The position numbers and the translations under genes were made by a program. Positions 35,681 through 45,017 of a DNA stretch of 64,000 nucleotides are shown here, in pieces. Within the stretch, counting starts at the first letter, position 1; each line of letters opens with the position of its first letter. The DNA is taken from contig JBCCGL010000013.1 of assembly GCA_039029275.1 (NCBI GenBank), forward strand, positions 62,001-126,000, in the 5' to 3' direction. The DNA is from JBCCGL01 sp039029275 (GTDB lineage Bacteria > Pseudomonadota > Gammaproteobacteria > JBCCGL01). Below the pieces are notes generated by a model. That model was not told the origin of the DNA and ran no database searches. It saw nothing but the letters and a program-made list of their open reading frames with translations.

Positions 35681-36607
35681 CTAGCCGAGAGCTGAGTCGA
35701 GTTCCGGAACTGCTTCGAACAAGTCAGCAACCAGACCGTAATCGGCTACCTGGAAGATCGGCGCGTCTTCGTCTTTATTAATCGCGACGATCACTTTGCT
35801 GTCTTTCATACCGGCCAAATGCTGAATTGCACCGGAGATACCGACTGCAATGTAGAGATCTGGTGCGACGATTTTACCGGTCTGGCCAACCTGATAATCG
35901 TTGGGAACAAATCCTGCGTCCACTGCTGCACGCGACGCACCTACAGCTGCGCCCAATTTGTCGGCAATGTTGTCCAACATCGGGAAGTTGTCGCCACTTT
36001 GCATTCCACGACCACCTGAGACGACAATGCGCGCACTGGTGAGCTCAGGCCGTTCGGAAACGGTCAGGTCTTCTCCGATGAACTTAACCAGATCGCTGAT
36101 CTCGGACGCAGCGATATTTTCAACCGCCGCACCACCACTGGATTCAGCGTCTTCGAAAGACGTGGTGCGAACCGAAATCACCTTGGTTGCATCGGTGCTT
36201 TGAACCGTTGCCATTGCGTTGCCCGCGTAAATCGGTCGAACAAACGTGTCTTCAGATTGAATTTCGGTGATGTCTGAAATGCCCGCCACGTCGAGCAGTG
36301 CGGCAACGCGCGGCATGATGTTTTTTCCGTAGGCAGTCGCGGGAAAAAGAATGTGGCTGTAATCACCTGCCATTCCAACGATCAACGCTGCGACGTTTTC
36401 GGCAACCCCGTGATCGTATCCTGCATCATCGGCAACCAGCACCTTGCTGACTCCCGAGATAGCGGCGGCCGCGTTGCCGGCGTCGGTGCAACCACTGCCC
36501 GCAACGAGTACTGTAACCTCTCCCAGCTGGGTAGCGGCTGTGACAACATTCAAGGTGGCATCGGCAATCGATGCGTTATCGTGTTCTGCTACTACAAGTA
36601 CGCTCAT
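35681..36607 (-). CDS. etfA: Electron transfer flavoprotein subunit alpha
   Basis: The 308-residue FAD-binding subunit of ETF. The C-terminal domain carries the family signature: RIVVSGGRGMQSGDNF, LGAAVGASRAAVDAGFVPNDYQVGQTGKIVAPDLYIAVGISGAIQHLAGMKDSKVIVAINKDEDAPIFQVADYGLVADLFEAVPEL in order, here spanning about 195-300. It is 9 bases downstream of etfB and moves electrons from acyl-CoA dehydrogenases to ETF-QO. Confidence 0.98.
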   Translation of the reverse strand: MSVLVVAEHDNASIADATLNVVTAATQLGEVTVLVAGSGCTDAGNAAAAISGVSKVLVADDAGYDHGVAENVAALIVGMAGDYSHILFPATAYGKNIMPRVAALLDVAGISDITEIQSEDTFVRPIYAGNAMATVQSTDATKVISVRTTSFEDAESSGGAAVENIAASEISDLVKFIGEDLTVSERPELTSARIVVSGGRGMQSGDNFPMLDNIADKLGAAVGASRAAVDAGFVPNDYQVGQTGKIVAPDLYIAVGISGAIQHLAGMKDSKVIVAINKDEDAPIFQVADYGLVADLFEAVPELDSALG

Positions 36608-36616
36608 GTCGATCCC

Positions 36617-37366
36617 CTAAATAACTTTCGCTTCATCGCGCAGTTTTTCAACAAGCTCCGCGACACTGTTTACGATGACACCAGCTTGACGTGCGGGTGG
36701 CTCTTCTACCTTGAGCGTTTTCAAACGCGGGGTGATGTCGATGCCGAGTTCATCGACCGGAATAACATCCAGCGGCTTTTTCTTTGCCTTCATGATGTTG
36801 GGGAGCTTCGCGTAGCGTGGCTCGTTAAGGCGAAGGTCTGCGGTGATCACCGCTGGAAGTTTGTAATCCAGGGTTTCGAGACCACCGTCGACTTCACGCG
36901 TGACTTTCATGGATTCACCGCCAACTTCAACGTTTGAGGCGAATGTCGCCTGCGGCCAACCGAGCATTGCAGACAGCATCTGGCCGGTTTGATTGCAATC
37001 GTCATCAATTGCCTGCTTGCCGAGAATGACGAGCTGAGGTTGCTCGCGTTCAACGACAGCCTTAAGCAGCTTTGCAACCGCGAGAGGTTCAAGTTCCTGA
37101 TCGGTCTCGACCAAAATGCCGCGCTCTGCTCCCATAGCCAGCGCGGTGCGGATAGTTTCCTGGCTCTGTGAGACACCCAATGAAACCGCAACTACTTCAC
37201 TGGCGACGCCAGCTTCCTGCAGGCGGATGGCCTCTTCGACTGCTATTTCGTCAAAGGGGTTCATCGACATCTTCACATTGGCTAATTCAACACCAGAGTT
37301 ATCGGATTTGACCCGAACCTTGACGTTGTAGTCCAGTACGCGTTTCACCGCGACGAGCACTTTCAT
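36617..37366 (-). CDS. etfB: Electron transfer flavoprotein subunit beta
   Basis: The 249-residue AMP-binding subunit of ETF. KVLVAVKRVLDYNVKVRV opens it, then MSMNPFDEIAVEEAIRL, LGKQAIDDDCNQTGQMLSAMLGWPQ and the ADLRLNEPRYAKLPNIMKAKKKPLD signature (partly quoted) follow. TGAGGAAC just upstream of the ATG serves as ribosome binding site. First gene of the etfB-etfA pair; the 171-base gap up to the GGDEF-EAL gene shows no clear promoter to me. Confidence 0.98.
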   Translation of the reverse strand: MKVLVAVKRVLDYNVKVRVKSDNSGVELANVKMSMNPFDEIAVEEAIRLQEAGVASEVVAVSLGVSQSQETIRTALAMGAERGILVETDQELEPLAVAKLLKAVVEREQPQLVILGKQAIDDDCNQTGQMLSAMLGWPQATFASNVEVGGESMKVTREVDGGLETLDYKLPAVITADLRLNEPRYAKLPNIMKAKKKPLDVIPVDELGIDITPRLKTLKVEEPPARQAGVIVNSVAELVEKLRDEAKVI

Positions 37367-37537
37367 TTCGACGTTCCTCAGTAATTTTCAGACAGTAACC
37401 GCAGCAATGCACCGCAGCCGAAAAATGGGCCGCAATGCTACTCATTTTTAGCCGCCTCAGCAATCGAATTAATGGGAAAACCTGTCGGTGTCGCGTTACC
37501 GCAACGAAGATTCGCTTTTGCTGAATGATATAAACGC

Positions 37538-40063
37538 TCAGGTGGAGCGGGAAACCGAGACAGTATTAATCAATTTGGGACTCTCAATCGCAAATCCTTG
37601 CACGTAATCGACGTCAAGCTTAGCCAGTTTGGCCCGGGTTTCGGGGGTTTCAACCCACTCAGCAATCACTTTCTTGCCCATCAGATGTGAGATGTGGGTA
37701 ATCGCCGACACCATCGCGCGATCGGACGTGTCTTCGAGCATGTTTTGCACAAACTGCCCGTCAATTTTCACGTAGTGCACCGGCAGTGCCTTTAGATACG
37801 CAAACGACGAGAGGCCGCTGCCGAAATCATCCAGCGCGAAGCGAAATCCGGTGTTGCGCAGAATCTCCAGAAAATGACGCGCACGGGTTATGTTGGTGAT
37901 CGCAGCCGTTTCTGTAATTTCGAAGCAAATCTTCTCTGCCGGAATTTTAGTGCGCTGCAGTTGATAGGATATAAACGCCGGGAATTCTTCATCTGTCAAC
38001 GATTGTCCAGAGAGATTAATCGAACACATCTCAAGCTTGCGGAGTTCTTCCGGGTTATTCGCCAACCATGTGAGCATCTGGTTGATAACCCAGCGATCGA
38101 TTCTCGGTGCGATATGAAACTTTTCCGCTGCGGGCAGAAAATTGTCCGGCAGAACGGGTTCGTCGTTATCGCCTACCATTCGAATCAGAATTTCGTAGTG
38201 GCCACTGGTGGGCAGACCGTTCGTTAGCGCGAACGATTGTCTATACAGTTGAAAGCGATTCTCATCGAGTGCGCGATTGATCCGCGAAACCCAGTGGCTG
38301 TCATCTTCGGGTTCGGGCAGCGCGCTTTGCCCTTGGTACACCTGCACACGATTGCCGCCCTGCTTTTTGGCCGCGTAGCAAGATCGATCTGCCATTTGTA
38401 AGACGCTGAGGGCGTCGCGGGTTTCGGCATTCACGATGGCGATGCCAATACTCGTGCTTATCTTGAAAGTACGACCCTCCCACGTGAAATCAAGGTCGCG
38501 AATCCCTTCTCGTACCAGCGTCGCAACACGTCGAGCTTCCTGCAGTGAACAATACTCCATCAGGATTCCAAACTCGTCGCCACCCAGTCGTGCGAGGGTA
38601 TCTCGTTGGCGAGTGACACTTTTCAGGACGCCGTTGAGTTTTCGAAGGAGTTGATCGCCAGCTCGGTGACCACAACTGTCGTTGATTACTTTAAATTGAT
38701 CGAGATCGAGAAAACAAAGCGCATGCTCTGCTCTTTTCTCGCGAGCATTTTCTACCGATCGAATCAGGCGTTGCTCAAATTCCCGCCGGTTGCACATCCC
38801 GGTTAAATAATCGTGCGATGCCTGATAACCCAGTTTATTCGAACGACGCTGCTGTCGGGTCACATCGATCACCACCGCATCGATCGCGAGAATTTGCCCG
38901 TCGTTGGCGAAAGTGGCACGCCCCTGTTCACGCACCCATCGCGTTTCTTCACTTGCCGTGATGATTCGGTAGGTGATGTCGTAATGTCGTTTGGCACTCA
39001 ACGCCGTATTTATCGCACTCCAGGTACGAACCTTGTCGTCAGGATGCGTCACTTCACGCATCACCGCAATCTTGCGCCCGATCACGTCTTCTGGATGTCC
39101 GCCACAGAGTGTCCGATAGCCTTCATTGACATAATCGGTTATCCAGGTCTCTTCCTTGTGCATACGATAGATAACAGTGTCAGGCAATTGATCGACCAGC
39201 GATGCGAGATCAACCTTGTGTGCCTGGTCAGCGGACAGAGTGTGCACGCTAACGACGAAACAGTTGGCTTCGCGGTTTTGATCCATCGAGATTTCAATAC
39301 ATGACTGGCGCGCCGGTTTGCCTGGCTTGCGAAACATGGCGTCAAATTGAACACGGTTGGTGTCGCCCGCACGCAGAGGTGCAATCAAACCGGTAAATTC
39401 AATCAGGTCGACCGACGCCAGAAAACTCATGAAAGATCCGGATGCCGAATGCAACTGAATACTGCGGTCAGCGCCGCTTGATCCGTGGCATTGGTACAAC
39501 ACGTCGAGTGAATCCGCGTCAAGCAAGTAGATGTCGCGATCGATCGTCGCACCGAGTTCGAATCGTTGCGTGGGAATGGGCGCCCGGTAACTGTCGATCA
39601 CGTGCCCGGCTATATGCCCAAGGCGAATAAACGCCTTGCGCTGTGACAAAGACAGGCCGCCGGTCTGATCGTCAAAAACAGCCAGCATACCAATCGACAT
39701 GCCGTCAGTTACTAATGGCGCCCCGTTGAAGTAGCGTAAATACGGTGCGCGATTAACCAATGCGTTGTCGTAGAAATGGTGATCAAGCGACAGATCAGTC
39801 ACTTCATTCATATCCGGCTGTGCTAACGCAGCGCCACAAATATCGGTTAGCGCGTCGGTCTGATCAACGGCTTCCAACCCGTTGGACGACACGATCCAGC
39901 GATTTCTCTCTTCGATGTGCGCGACCAAAGCGAAAGGCATTTTGGTGATTTCCTGCGCACGACGAACGAGCGAATCGAAGAACTCGTCCGGTGGCAGGCT
40001 GGTAAACACACTGGCCCGTTTTAGCGGCGTGACCGCTTGTCGCGATTTGTTTTTTACAAGCAT
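37538..40063 (-). CDS. GAF-PAS-GGDEF-EAL cyclic di-GMP protein
   Basis: An 841-residue soluble sensory protein. A GAF-like domain covers about 20-160, an ill-defined middle about 170-280, a PAS domain with PAC-like RWVREQGRA about 285-400, then GGDEF (RLGGDEFGILMEY near 492) and EAL (about 590-835). The cyclase signature is intact. The phosphodiesterase motif reads EIL rather than EAL, but the downstream residues look preserved: SINLSGQSL, FEITET, LDDFGSGLSSF, VKIDGQF, AEWVET and YVQGFAI. Both activities are possible. No membrane helices are seen. It is a single gene between etfB and fadI. Confidence 0.93.
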   Translation of the reverse strand: MLVKNKSRQAVTPLKRASVFTSLPPDEFFDSLVRRAQEITKMPFALVAHIEERNRWIVSSNGLEAVDQTDALTDICGAALAQPDMNEVTDLSLDHHFYDNALVNRAPYLRYFNGAPLVTDGMSIGMLAVFDDQTGGLSLSQRKAFIRLGHIAGHVIDSYRAPIPTQRFELGATIDRDIYLLDADSLDVLYQCHGSSGADRSIQLHSASGSFMSFLASVDLIEFTGLIAPLRAGDTNRVQFDAMFRKPGKPARQSCIEISMDQNREANCFVVSVHTLSADQAHKVDLASLVDQLPDTVIYRMHKEETWITDYVNEGYRTLCGGHPEDVIGRKIAVMREVTHPDDKVRTWSAINTALSAKRHYDITYRIITASEETRWVREQGRATFANDGQILAIDAVVIDVTRQQRRSNKLGYQASHDYLTGMCNRREFEQRLIRSVENAREKRAEHALCFLDLDQFKVINDSCGHRAGDQLLRKLNGVLKSVTRQRDTLARLGGDEFGILMEYCSLQEARRVATLVREGIRDLDFTWEGRTFKISTSIGIAIVNAETRDALSVLQMADRSCYAAKKQGGNRVQVYQGQSALPEPEDDSHWVSRINRALDENRFQLYRQSFALTNGLPTSGHYEILIRMVGDNDEPVLPDNFLPAAEKFHIAPRIDRWVINQMLTWLANNPEELRKLEMCSINLSGQSLTDEEFPAFISYQLQRTKIPAEKICFEITETAAITNITRARHFLEILRNTGFRFALDDFGSGLSSFAYLKALPVHYVKIDGQFVQNMLEDTSDRAMVSAITHISHLMGKKVIAEWVETPETRAKLAKLDVDYVQGFAIESPKLINTVSVSRST

Positions 40064-40159
40064 TTGTTGCCCGTTTCAGATCTAATCAAACGCTCAATTT
40101 GAATGTAACGTAAGCCTAAACATCATGAATATTGTATAACAATCTGATATTTATGTACT

Positions 40160-41443
40160 TTACGCACTTTCTAGCACAGCGGAAAGTCCCATTCCACCTG
40201 CCGTGCAGACCGAGATTAACCCCCGACCACCGGTTGTGCCAGATAAAATTTTAGCCAGAGTGGCGACAATCCGCGCGCCAGTGGCTGCAAAAGGATGCCC
40301 CACCGCCAAACTGCTGCCGTTAATATTTAGCTTATTACGATCAATTGACCCCAATACATCTTTACGCTGAAGTCGCTGCCTGCAGTATTCCTCGCTTTCC
40401 CACGCTTTCAACGTACACAGCACCTGCGCGGCAAACGCCTCGTGAATCTCAAAGTGGGTGAAGTCGTCAAAACCGAGTTTCGCGCTTTTGAGCATATCGC
40501 TTACCGCAACCGCCGGCGCCATCAGCAAACCTTCTCCAGCAACGTAATCGACGGCTGCCGTGCGAGATTCGGTCAACCATGCCAGCACCGGAAGACCGTG
40601 CTTTTTCGCCCACGCTTCAGACGCGATCAGCACACTTGAGGCTCCATCCGTCAACGGCGTGCTGTTACCTGCAGTAAGGGTTGCACGATCGGTTTTATCG
40701 AACACCGTCCGCAACGTTGCCATCTTTTCGATACTGGCGTCGTCGCGCAGGTTGTTATCGCGCACGATGCCAGCACACGGCACCAGTAAATCGTCAAAAA
40801 ACCCGGCACTGTAAGCCGCGCTCGCTTTATTGTGGCTCGTGACGGCTAATTCATCTTGCGCCGCACGGTCGATTCCCCATTCCTGTGCCATGCGTTCACA
40901 GTGCTGGCCCATACTCAACAGCGTACGCGGCTCCGCGACAGACGGCGGCTGTGGAATCAGTTCTTTAGGGCTGAAACCTTGAAACAGCTTGAACTTTGAT
41001 TTGATGTCGCGTGCGCGACCCAATCCCACCAAACGCTGAGCGAATTTACGGCCAAAGACAATGGGTGCATCACTGGTTGTATCGCTACCTGCCGCAATCG
41101 CGCATTCGATCTGGCCGGTCGCAATCTTTCCCGCGCTGCTGAGCACCGCCTGAAGGCTGGTGCCACACGCCTGTTGCATCGTAATCGCCGGAGAAAGTGG
41201 CGATAAGTCAGTGCTCTGGATCGCCTCGCGGGTAAGGTTCCAGTCCTTAGAGTGCGTGATAACGGCGCCGCCGCTGACTTCATCGATCACCTCGCCCTTG
41301 AGGCTGTACTTGTCCGACAAGCCTTGAATGGCAGTCGACATCATGTCGAGATTGGTCAACTCGGAGTAAGCGGAGTTTGAGCGACAAAATGGCGTCCGCA
41401 CTCCGCCGATTACGGCAACGGGTCGCAACGTTTTTCTAGCCAT
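40160..41443 (-). CDS. fadI: Acetyl-CoA C-acyltransferase, FadI-like thiolase
   Basis: A 427-residue thiolase that releases acetyl-CoA in beta-oxidation. The nucleophilic cysteine lies in TMQQACGTSLQAVLS (about 93), the catalytic His in NGSSLAVGHPFAATGARI and the second Cys in SVCTAGGMGLSAV. Length and context, directly downstream of a FadJ-like gene by 44 bases, point to the FadI partner rather than FadA. Symbol given by similarity and gene pairing. Confidence 0.9.
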   Translation of the reverse strand: MARKTLRPVAVIGGVRTPFCRSNSAYSELTNLDMMSTAIQGLSDKYSLKGEVIDEVSGGAVITHSKDWNLTREAIQSTDLSPLSPAITMQQACGTSLQAVLSSAGKIATGQIECAIAAGSDTTSDAPIVFGRKFAQRLVGLGRARDIKSKFKLFQGFSPKELIPQPPSVAEPRTLLSMGQHCERMAQEWGIDRAAQDELAVTSHNKASAAYSAGFFDDLLVPCAGIVRDNNLRDDASIEKMATLRTVFDKTDRATLTAGNSTPLTDGASSVLIASEAWAKKHGLPVLAWLTESRTAAVDYVAGEGLLMAPAVAVSDMLKSAKLGFDDFTHFEIHEAFAAQVLCTLKAWESEEYCRQRLQRKDVLGSIDRNKLNINGSSLAVGHPFAATGARIVATLAKILSGTTGGRGLISVCTAGGMGLSAVLESA

Positions 41444-41487
41444 AAGGAGATCTCTTGGTGTGCTGTCTGAAGCAGTAATTTAAAAAT

Positions 41488-43464
41488 TCAGGAGGACTTC
41501 GACAGGTAATTGATTGGCCCACCATGGAACGGGGCAAAACCCGTCCCAAAGATTATTCCGGCGTCGAGCAGATCCGCGTCTTCGACAATCTCGTCGCGCA
41601 AACACGCCTCGCACTCGTCGAGAAAAGGCTGCAGCAAGCGCTCGGCAACAGATTGCAGGTGCACGTCAAAGCCTGTAATTTTCTGCTCACGTACCGGTTT
41701 ACCCTTTTCCCACTGATAAAGCCCGCTGCCGGTTTTCTTACCCAGTTTTCCGCTCGCGACAAGCTTTTCGAGCATTTCGCGCTCTTTTGCGATGTCGCTG
41801 CCGGACAAGGTATCCGCCACTTTCAGGCAAACGTCAAGGCCAACGGTATCAGCCAATTCGACTGGCCCCATGGGCATGCCAAAACCGGTTGCAGCCGCAT
41901 CAAGCGTCGGCTTTGAGCGCCCCTCTAGATGAAGCGACAAGGCTTTCATCATGTACGGCGCAAGTACCCGATTAACCAAAAATCCGGGGCTGCTCTTAAC
42001 CGGCAACGGAAATTTTCCTATTTGTGCGCAGAACGAGCATCCCTTGCTGATCTCGCGTTCATCGGCCTGCTCGCTTCTGACCACCTCCACCAGAGGCATC
42101 TGCGCCACCGGGTTGAAAAAGTGCAATCCGATAAGCCGTTCGGGCCGATTCAAAACACCTGACAAGGTTTCCAGCGGAATCGCCGAAGTGTTCGTCGCCA
42201 GCACCGCGCCTTCTTTCATTCGCGGTTCAAGCGATTCGAACAGTGCCTGTTTTGCGTCGACGTCTTCAAAGATTGCTTCGATCACCACGTCGGCTCGCCC
42301 GACGCCTACACCTTCGACGTCTGCGTTTAGGCGTGTCATTGCCGCATCAACAGCGAGAGGTTTTTTAAGGATTTTTTTGAACGTCTTTCGCGCGCGCTGC
42401 AGAGCGGGATCGATATACTGCATCTCGCGATCCTGCAACGTAACCTGCATGCCACGCGCCGCGCACACAGCGGCAATATCACCTCCCATCACTCCGGCAC
42501 CGATCACGTGGACACGTTTGACTTCAAACGCATCGGCTTTACCCAAACCTTTAAGTCGTTCCATCAGATTGAACACGCGGCGTAACCCAACAGCGGTTTC
42601 AGACACCATCAGACGACTCACTTCTTCGATTTCGGCCTGAAACATTCGCGCACGATCACCTCGATGCTGTTCCCATGCGTCGATCAACGCAAAGGGAGAG
42701 GGGTAATGATCGGGGTTCGCCTTGGCGGCCGTTTGCTTGCGGAAGACTCGTGCCAACAGTGGCCTGACCAAAGCAGTATTGCTCAGTTTGCCCACAATCC
42801 CTGGGCCTTTCGATTTTCGCTTTTGCGCAACTGCTCGGCGCGCATGCCAATCCAGCCCTCCGTGCGCGCCGACCACTTCATCAATGACGCCGGCAGCGCG
42901 GGCCGCACGGGCATTCAAGGCTCGCCCGGTCAGCATAAGTTCCATACCTTTTAATCCACCGACACGTTCAGTCAGGCGCACAGAGCCACCCAAGCCGGGA
43001 TAAATACCGATTTTTACTTCCGGCAATCCAATTTTGGTCGACGGAATGTCTAGTGCAATGCGATAGTCGCAGGCCAGCGCGAGTTCCAGCCCACCGCCCA
43101 GGCAGAAGCCGCTTATGGCGACCACCGTTGGGCATGCAAGGTTTTCGAGCTTGTCGAAAATCGCGTGTCCCGATCGAATAATCTCGGCTGTATCTGCCTG
43201 ATTTGCATCACCAAACTCCCGGATGTCTGCACCGGCGATAAAACCGTTTTTCTTGCCTGAGTTGATAATCAATCCCTTGGGCAGATCACTGCTCACATCG
43301 TCCAGTATCGCGTCGAGTTCTTGCATTACATCGCGCCCGAGCGTGTTCGCGCTCTCATTGGCACGATCAATCGTTAACCAGGCAAGACCGTGTGAGTCCG
43401 TGTGCAAACGCCAGTGTTTATATGGATTTTTCTCAATGGCATTAGACGAGGATGTTTTAGCCAT
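41488..43464 (-). CDS. fadJ: FadJ-like fused enoyl-CoA hydratase / 3-hydroxyacyl-CoA dehydrogenase
   Basis: A 658-residue bifunctional beta-oxidation protein. The crotonase domain (1-190) has GFIAGADIREF and GFCLGGGLELALACDYRIAL, with LPEVKIGIYPGLGGSVRL. The dehydrogenase part begins at VHVIGAGVMGGDIAAVCA (about 320), with GLHFFNPVAQMPLVEVV and the two C-terminal helical domains ending FGTGFAPFHGGPINYL. It is shorter than E. coli FadJ (714), mostly through a shorter linker and tail. It precedes fadI and should work with ETF/ETF-QO-linked acyl-CoA dehydrogenases. Confidence 0.92.
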   Translation of the reverse strand: MAKTSSSNAIEKNPYKHWRLHTDSHGLAWLTIDRANESANTLGRDVMQELDAILDDVSSDLPKGLIINSGKKNGFIAGADIREFGDANQADTAEIIRSGHAIFDKLENLACPTVVAISGFCLGGGLELALACDYRIALDIPSTKIGLPEVKIGIYPGLGGSVRLTERVGGLKGMELMLTGRALNARAARAAGVIDEVVGAHGGLDWHARRAVAQKRKSKGPGIVGKLSNTALVRPLLARVFRKQTAAKANPDHYPSPFALIDAWEQHRGDRARMFQAEIEEVSRLMVSETAVGLRRVFNLMERLKGLGKADAFEVKRVHVIGAGVMGGDIAAVCAARGMQVTLQDREMQYIDPALQRARKTFKKILKKPLAVDAAMTRLNADVEGVGVGRADVVIEAIFEDVDAKQALFESLEPRMKEGAVLATNTSAIPLETLSGVLNRPERLIGLHFFNPVAQMPLVEVVRSEQADEREISKGCSFCAQIGKFPLPVKSSPGFLVNRVLAPYMMKALSLHLEGRSKPTLDAAATGFGMPMGPVELADTVGLDVCLKVADTLSGSDIAKEREMLEKLVASGKLGKKTGSGLYQWEKGKPVREQKITGFDVHLQSVAERLLQPFLDECEACLRDEIVEDADLLDAGIIFGTGFAPFHGGPINYLSKSS

Positions 43465-43665
43465 AACTCAACTCGAAGTCAGAAGAACGGGGATGAAATA
43501 TTATGCGCGGTGATGCGATGCTTCAGTCTTATCCTTGTAGGTAGAGTTCGGACTGAACGCACCATCGCGTGAATCCACGGCAGACTATAGCGTGATTTAT
43601 GCGATATGTTATTGAAAGATTGGAAAGATTTGTGCGAGTTGGCGGTGATCTGAGCGTTCTCCGTT

Positions 43666-44229
43666 TCAGGACTGACTCCGCGCGAGCCATTTTTGATTCA
43701 AGCGGTTGACAGATTCATCGCGTGTAACCCGGGTCAGATCGGTGAACGCAACCCAGCGCAGATCGTGCGACTCGTCGCTGACAACGTATTCGTCGCTGCC
43801 GGTAGAGCGCATCGCGTAACGAAGATCATAGTGAATATGCTCAGGTTCAGTTTTCCGCGCGGGAATGCGGTGCCAATCGACGTCAAACAACTCACCGTCG
43901 AAAAGTAATTCAATATTGTTCAAGCCGGATTCTTCGTGCGCCTCCTTCAGCGCCACTCGGGTGGGCGTGTCATCACCATCGGCGTGTCCGCCGGGTTGAA
44001 TCCAAATACCAAGCTTCTTGTGATGTGTAAGCAAAACGTGAGATTGGGTGGAATCCAGCAACCAGCACGACGCGGTGATGTGACCTTCAGTTAATGATCG
44101 GTCAAAACTGGCCTCGCCATTGCGCGTCAAAAAATCGATGAATCGTTCGACCGCTGCAACTTCGTCCGGATAACGGATTTGATAGACACGAAGTATTTCA
44201 ATCAGATTTCGAACGGAATCGTTAGTCAT
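43666..44229 (-). CDS. Nudix hydrolase
   Basis: A 187-residue protein with a Nudix box, GGHADGDDTPTRVALKEAHEESGL, near residues 82-105. The first Glu of the canonical box is Asp, whereas the EAHEESGL core (metal ligands) is kept. The first 50 residues are a helical extension. It hydrolyses a nucleoside diphosphate derivative of unknown nature. Divergent from the amidotransferase gene; the 201-base gap on its downstream side holds nothing recognisable. Confidence 0.85.
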   Translation of the reverse strand: MTNDSVRNLIEILRVYQIRYPDEVAAVERFIDFLTRNGEASFDRSLTEGHITASCWLLDSTQSHVLLTHHKKLGIWIQPGGHADGDDTPTRVALKEAHEESGLNNIELLFDGELFDVDWHRIPARKTEPEHIHYDLRYAMRSTGSDEYVVSDESHDLRWVAFTDLTRVTRDESVNRLNQKWLARSQS

Positions 44230-44303
44230 TCGACAGTGCTGCAGGCAATCAAATCAACAGGACTGTTACTATTGCACGCGCTATCAAGAAAATCACTGCT
44301 CGA

Positions 44304-45008
44304 ATGAAAATTGCAATTCTGGATGTTGTACCTGAAGTTTATTGGCGCGAAGACAAGGGCCGTAACGACGGGGTTAAGTTTGAATCTTTGTTGCGTGAAC
44401 AATTACCTGACGCAGACCTGCACGTTTTCAGCGTTACGTGCAACGAGTGGCCTGATTCTCCCGAAAAATATGATGGCTATTTGCTGAGTGGCAGCCCGTG
44501 CTCGGCCAGCAATCACTACACATGGACCTCCAGGCTCGCAGCGCTCGTTGGTCAGATCATCGACCGCAAACAGCGATTGATCGGCGTTTGCTTCGGGCAT
44601 CAGTTTATTGCGCAACAGTTGGGTGGGGGTGTCGAGCGCCTTGAAACCGGATGGATGATTGGGCTTCGCGACTTACACGTTCGCAACCATCAACCATGGA
44701 TGACGCCGGCGGAAAGCCATACCAAATTGCACTATTTTAATCAGGATCACGTCTGCCGTTTGCCCGAGAACGCAACCGCGCTGGGCAGCGAAACGGACTG
44801 CCCGTTTGCCGCCTACGCTGTCTCGAACCATATTTTCTGCTTACAAGCGCACCCAGAGCAAAAGCGCGACTCGATGCAGAACTTTATCGGAGTCTCGCGT
44901 GGCGCAATCCATAACGACGTGCTCGACAAGGCACTCGAGAGCATGCAGAACGCTGACCCTGATGCCGCTTTGTGGGGTCAGTGGATGAGTCAGTTTTATA
45001 CGCAGTAG
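44304..45008 (+). CDS. Class-I glutamine amidotransferase-like protein
   Basis: A 234-residue stand-alone GATase1 protein. The nucleophile elbow LIGVCFGHQFIAQQLGGGVER holds the catalytic cysteine near 96, and LQAHPEQK supplies the His-Glu pair near 182. An SGSPCSASNHYTW loop precedes. Such enzymes resemble GMP synthase-like or gamma-glutamyl hydrolase proteins acting on small metabolites; substrate unknown. It converges on batD with nine bases between. Confidence 0.85.
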   Translation: MKIAILDVVPEVYWREDKGRNDGVKFESLLREQLPDADLHVFSVTCNEWPDSPEKYDGYLLSGSPCSASNHYTWTSRLAALVGQIIDRKQRLIGVCFGHQFIAQQLGGGVERLETGWMIGLRDLHVRNHQPWMTPAESHTKLHYFNQDHVCRLPENATALGSETDCPFAAYAVSNHIFCLQAHPEQKRDSMQNFIGVSRGAIHNDVLDKALESMQNADPDAALWGQWMSQFYTQ

Positions 45009-45017
45009 CGGGATTGG

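Noticed and set aside
37535..37549. Short hairpin at the end of the GGDEF-EAL gene as terminator
   Set aside because: The five-base stem starts within the coding sequence and lacks a real T run.
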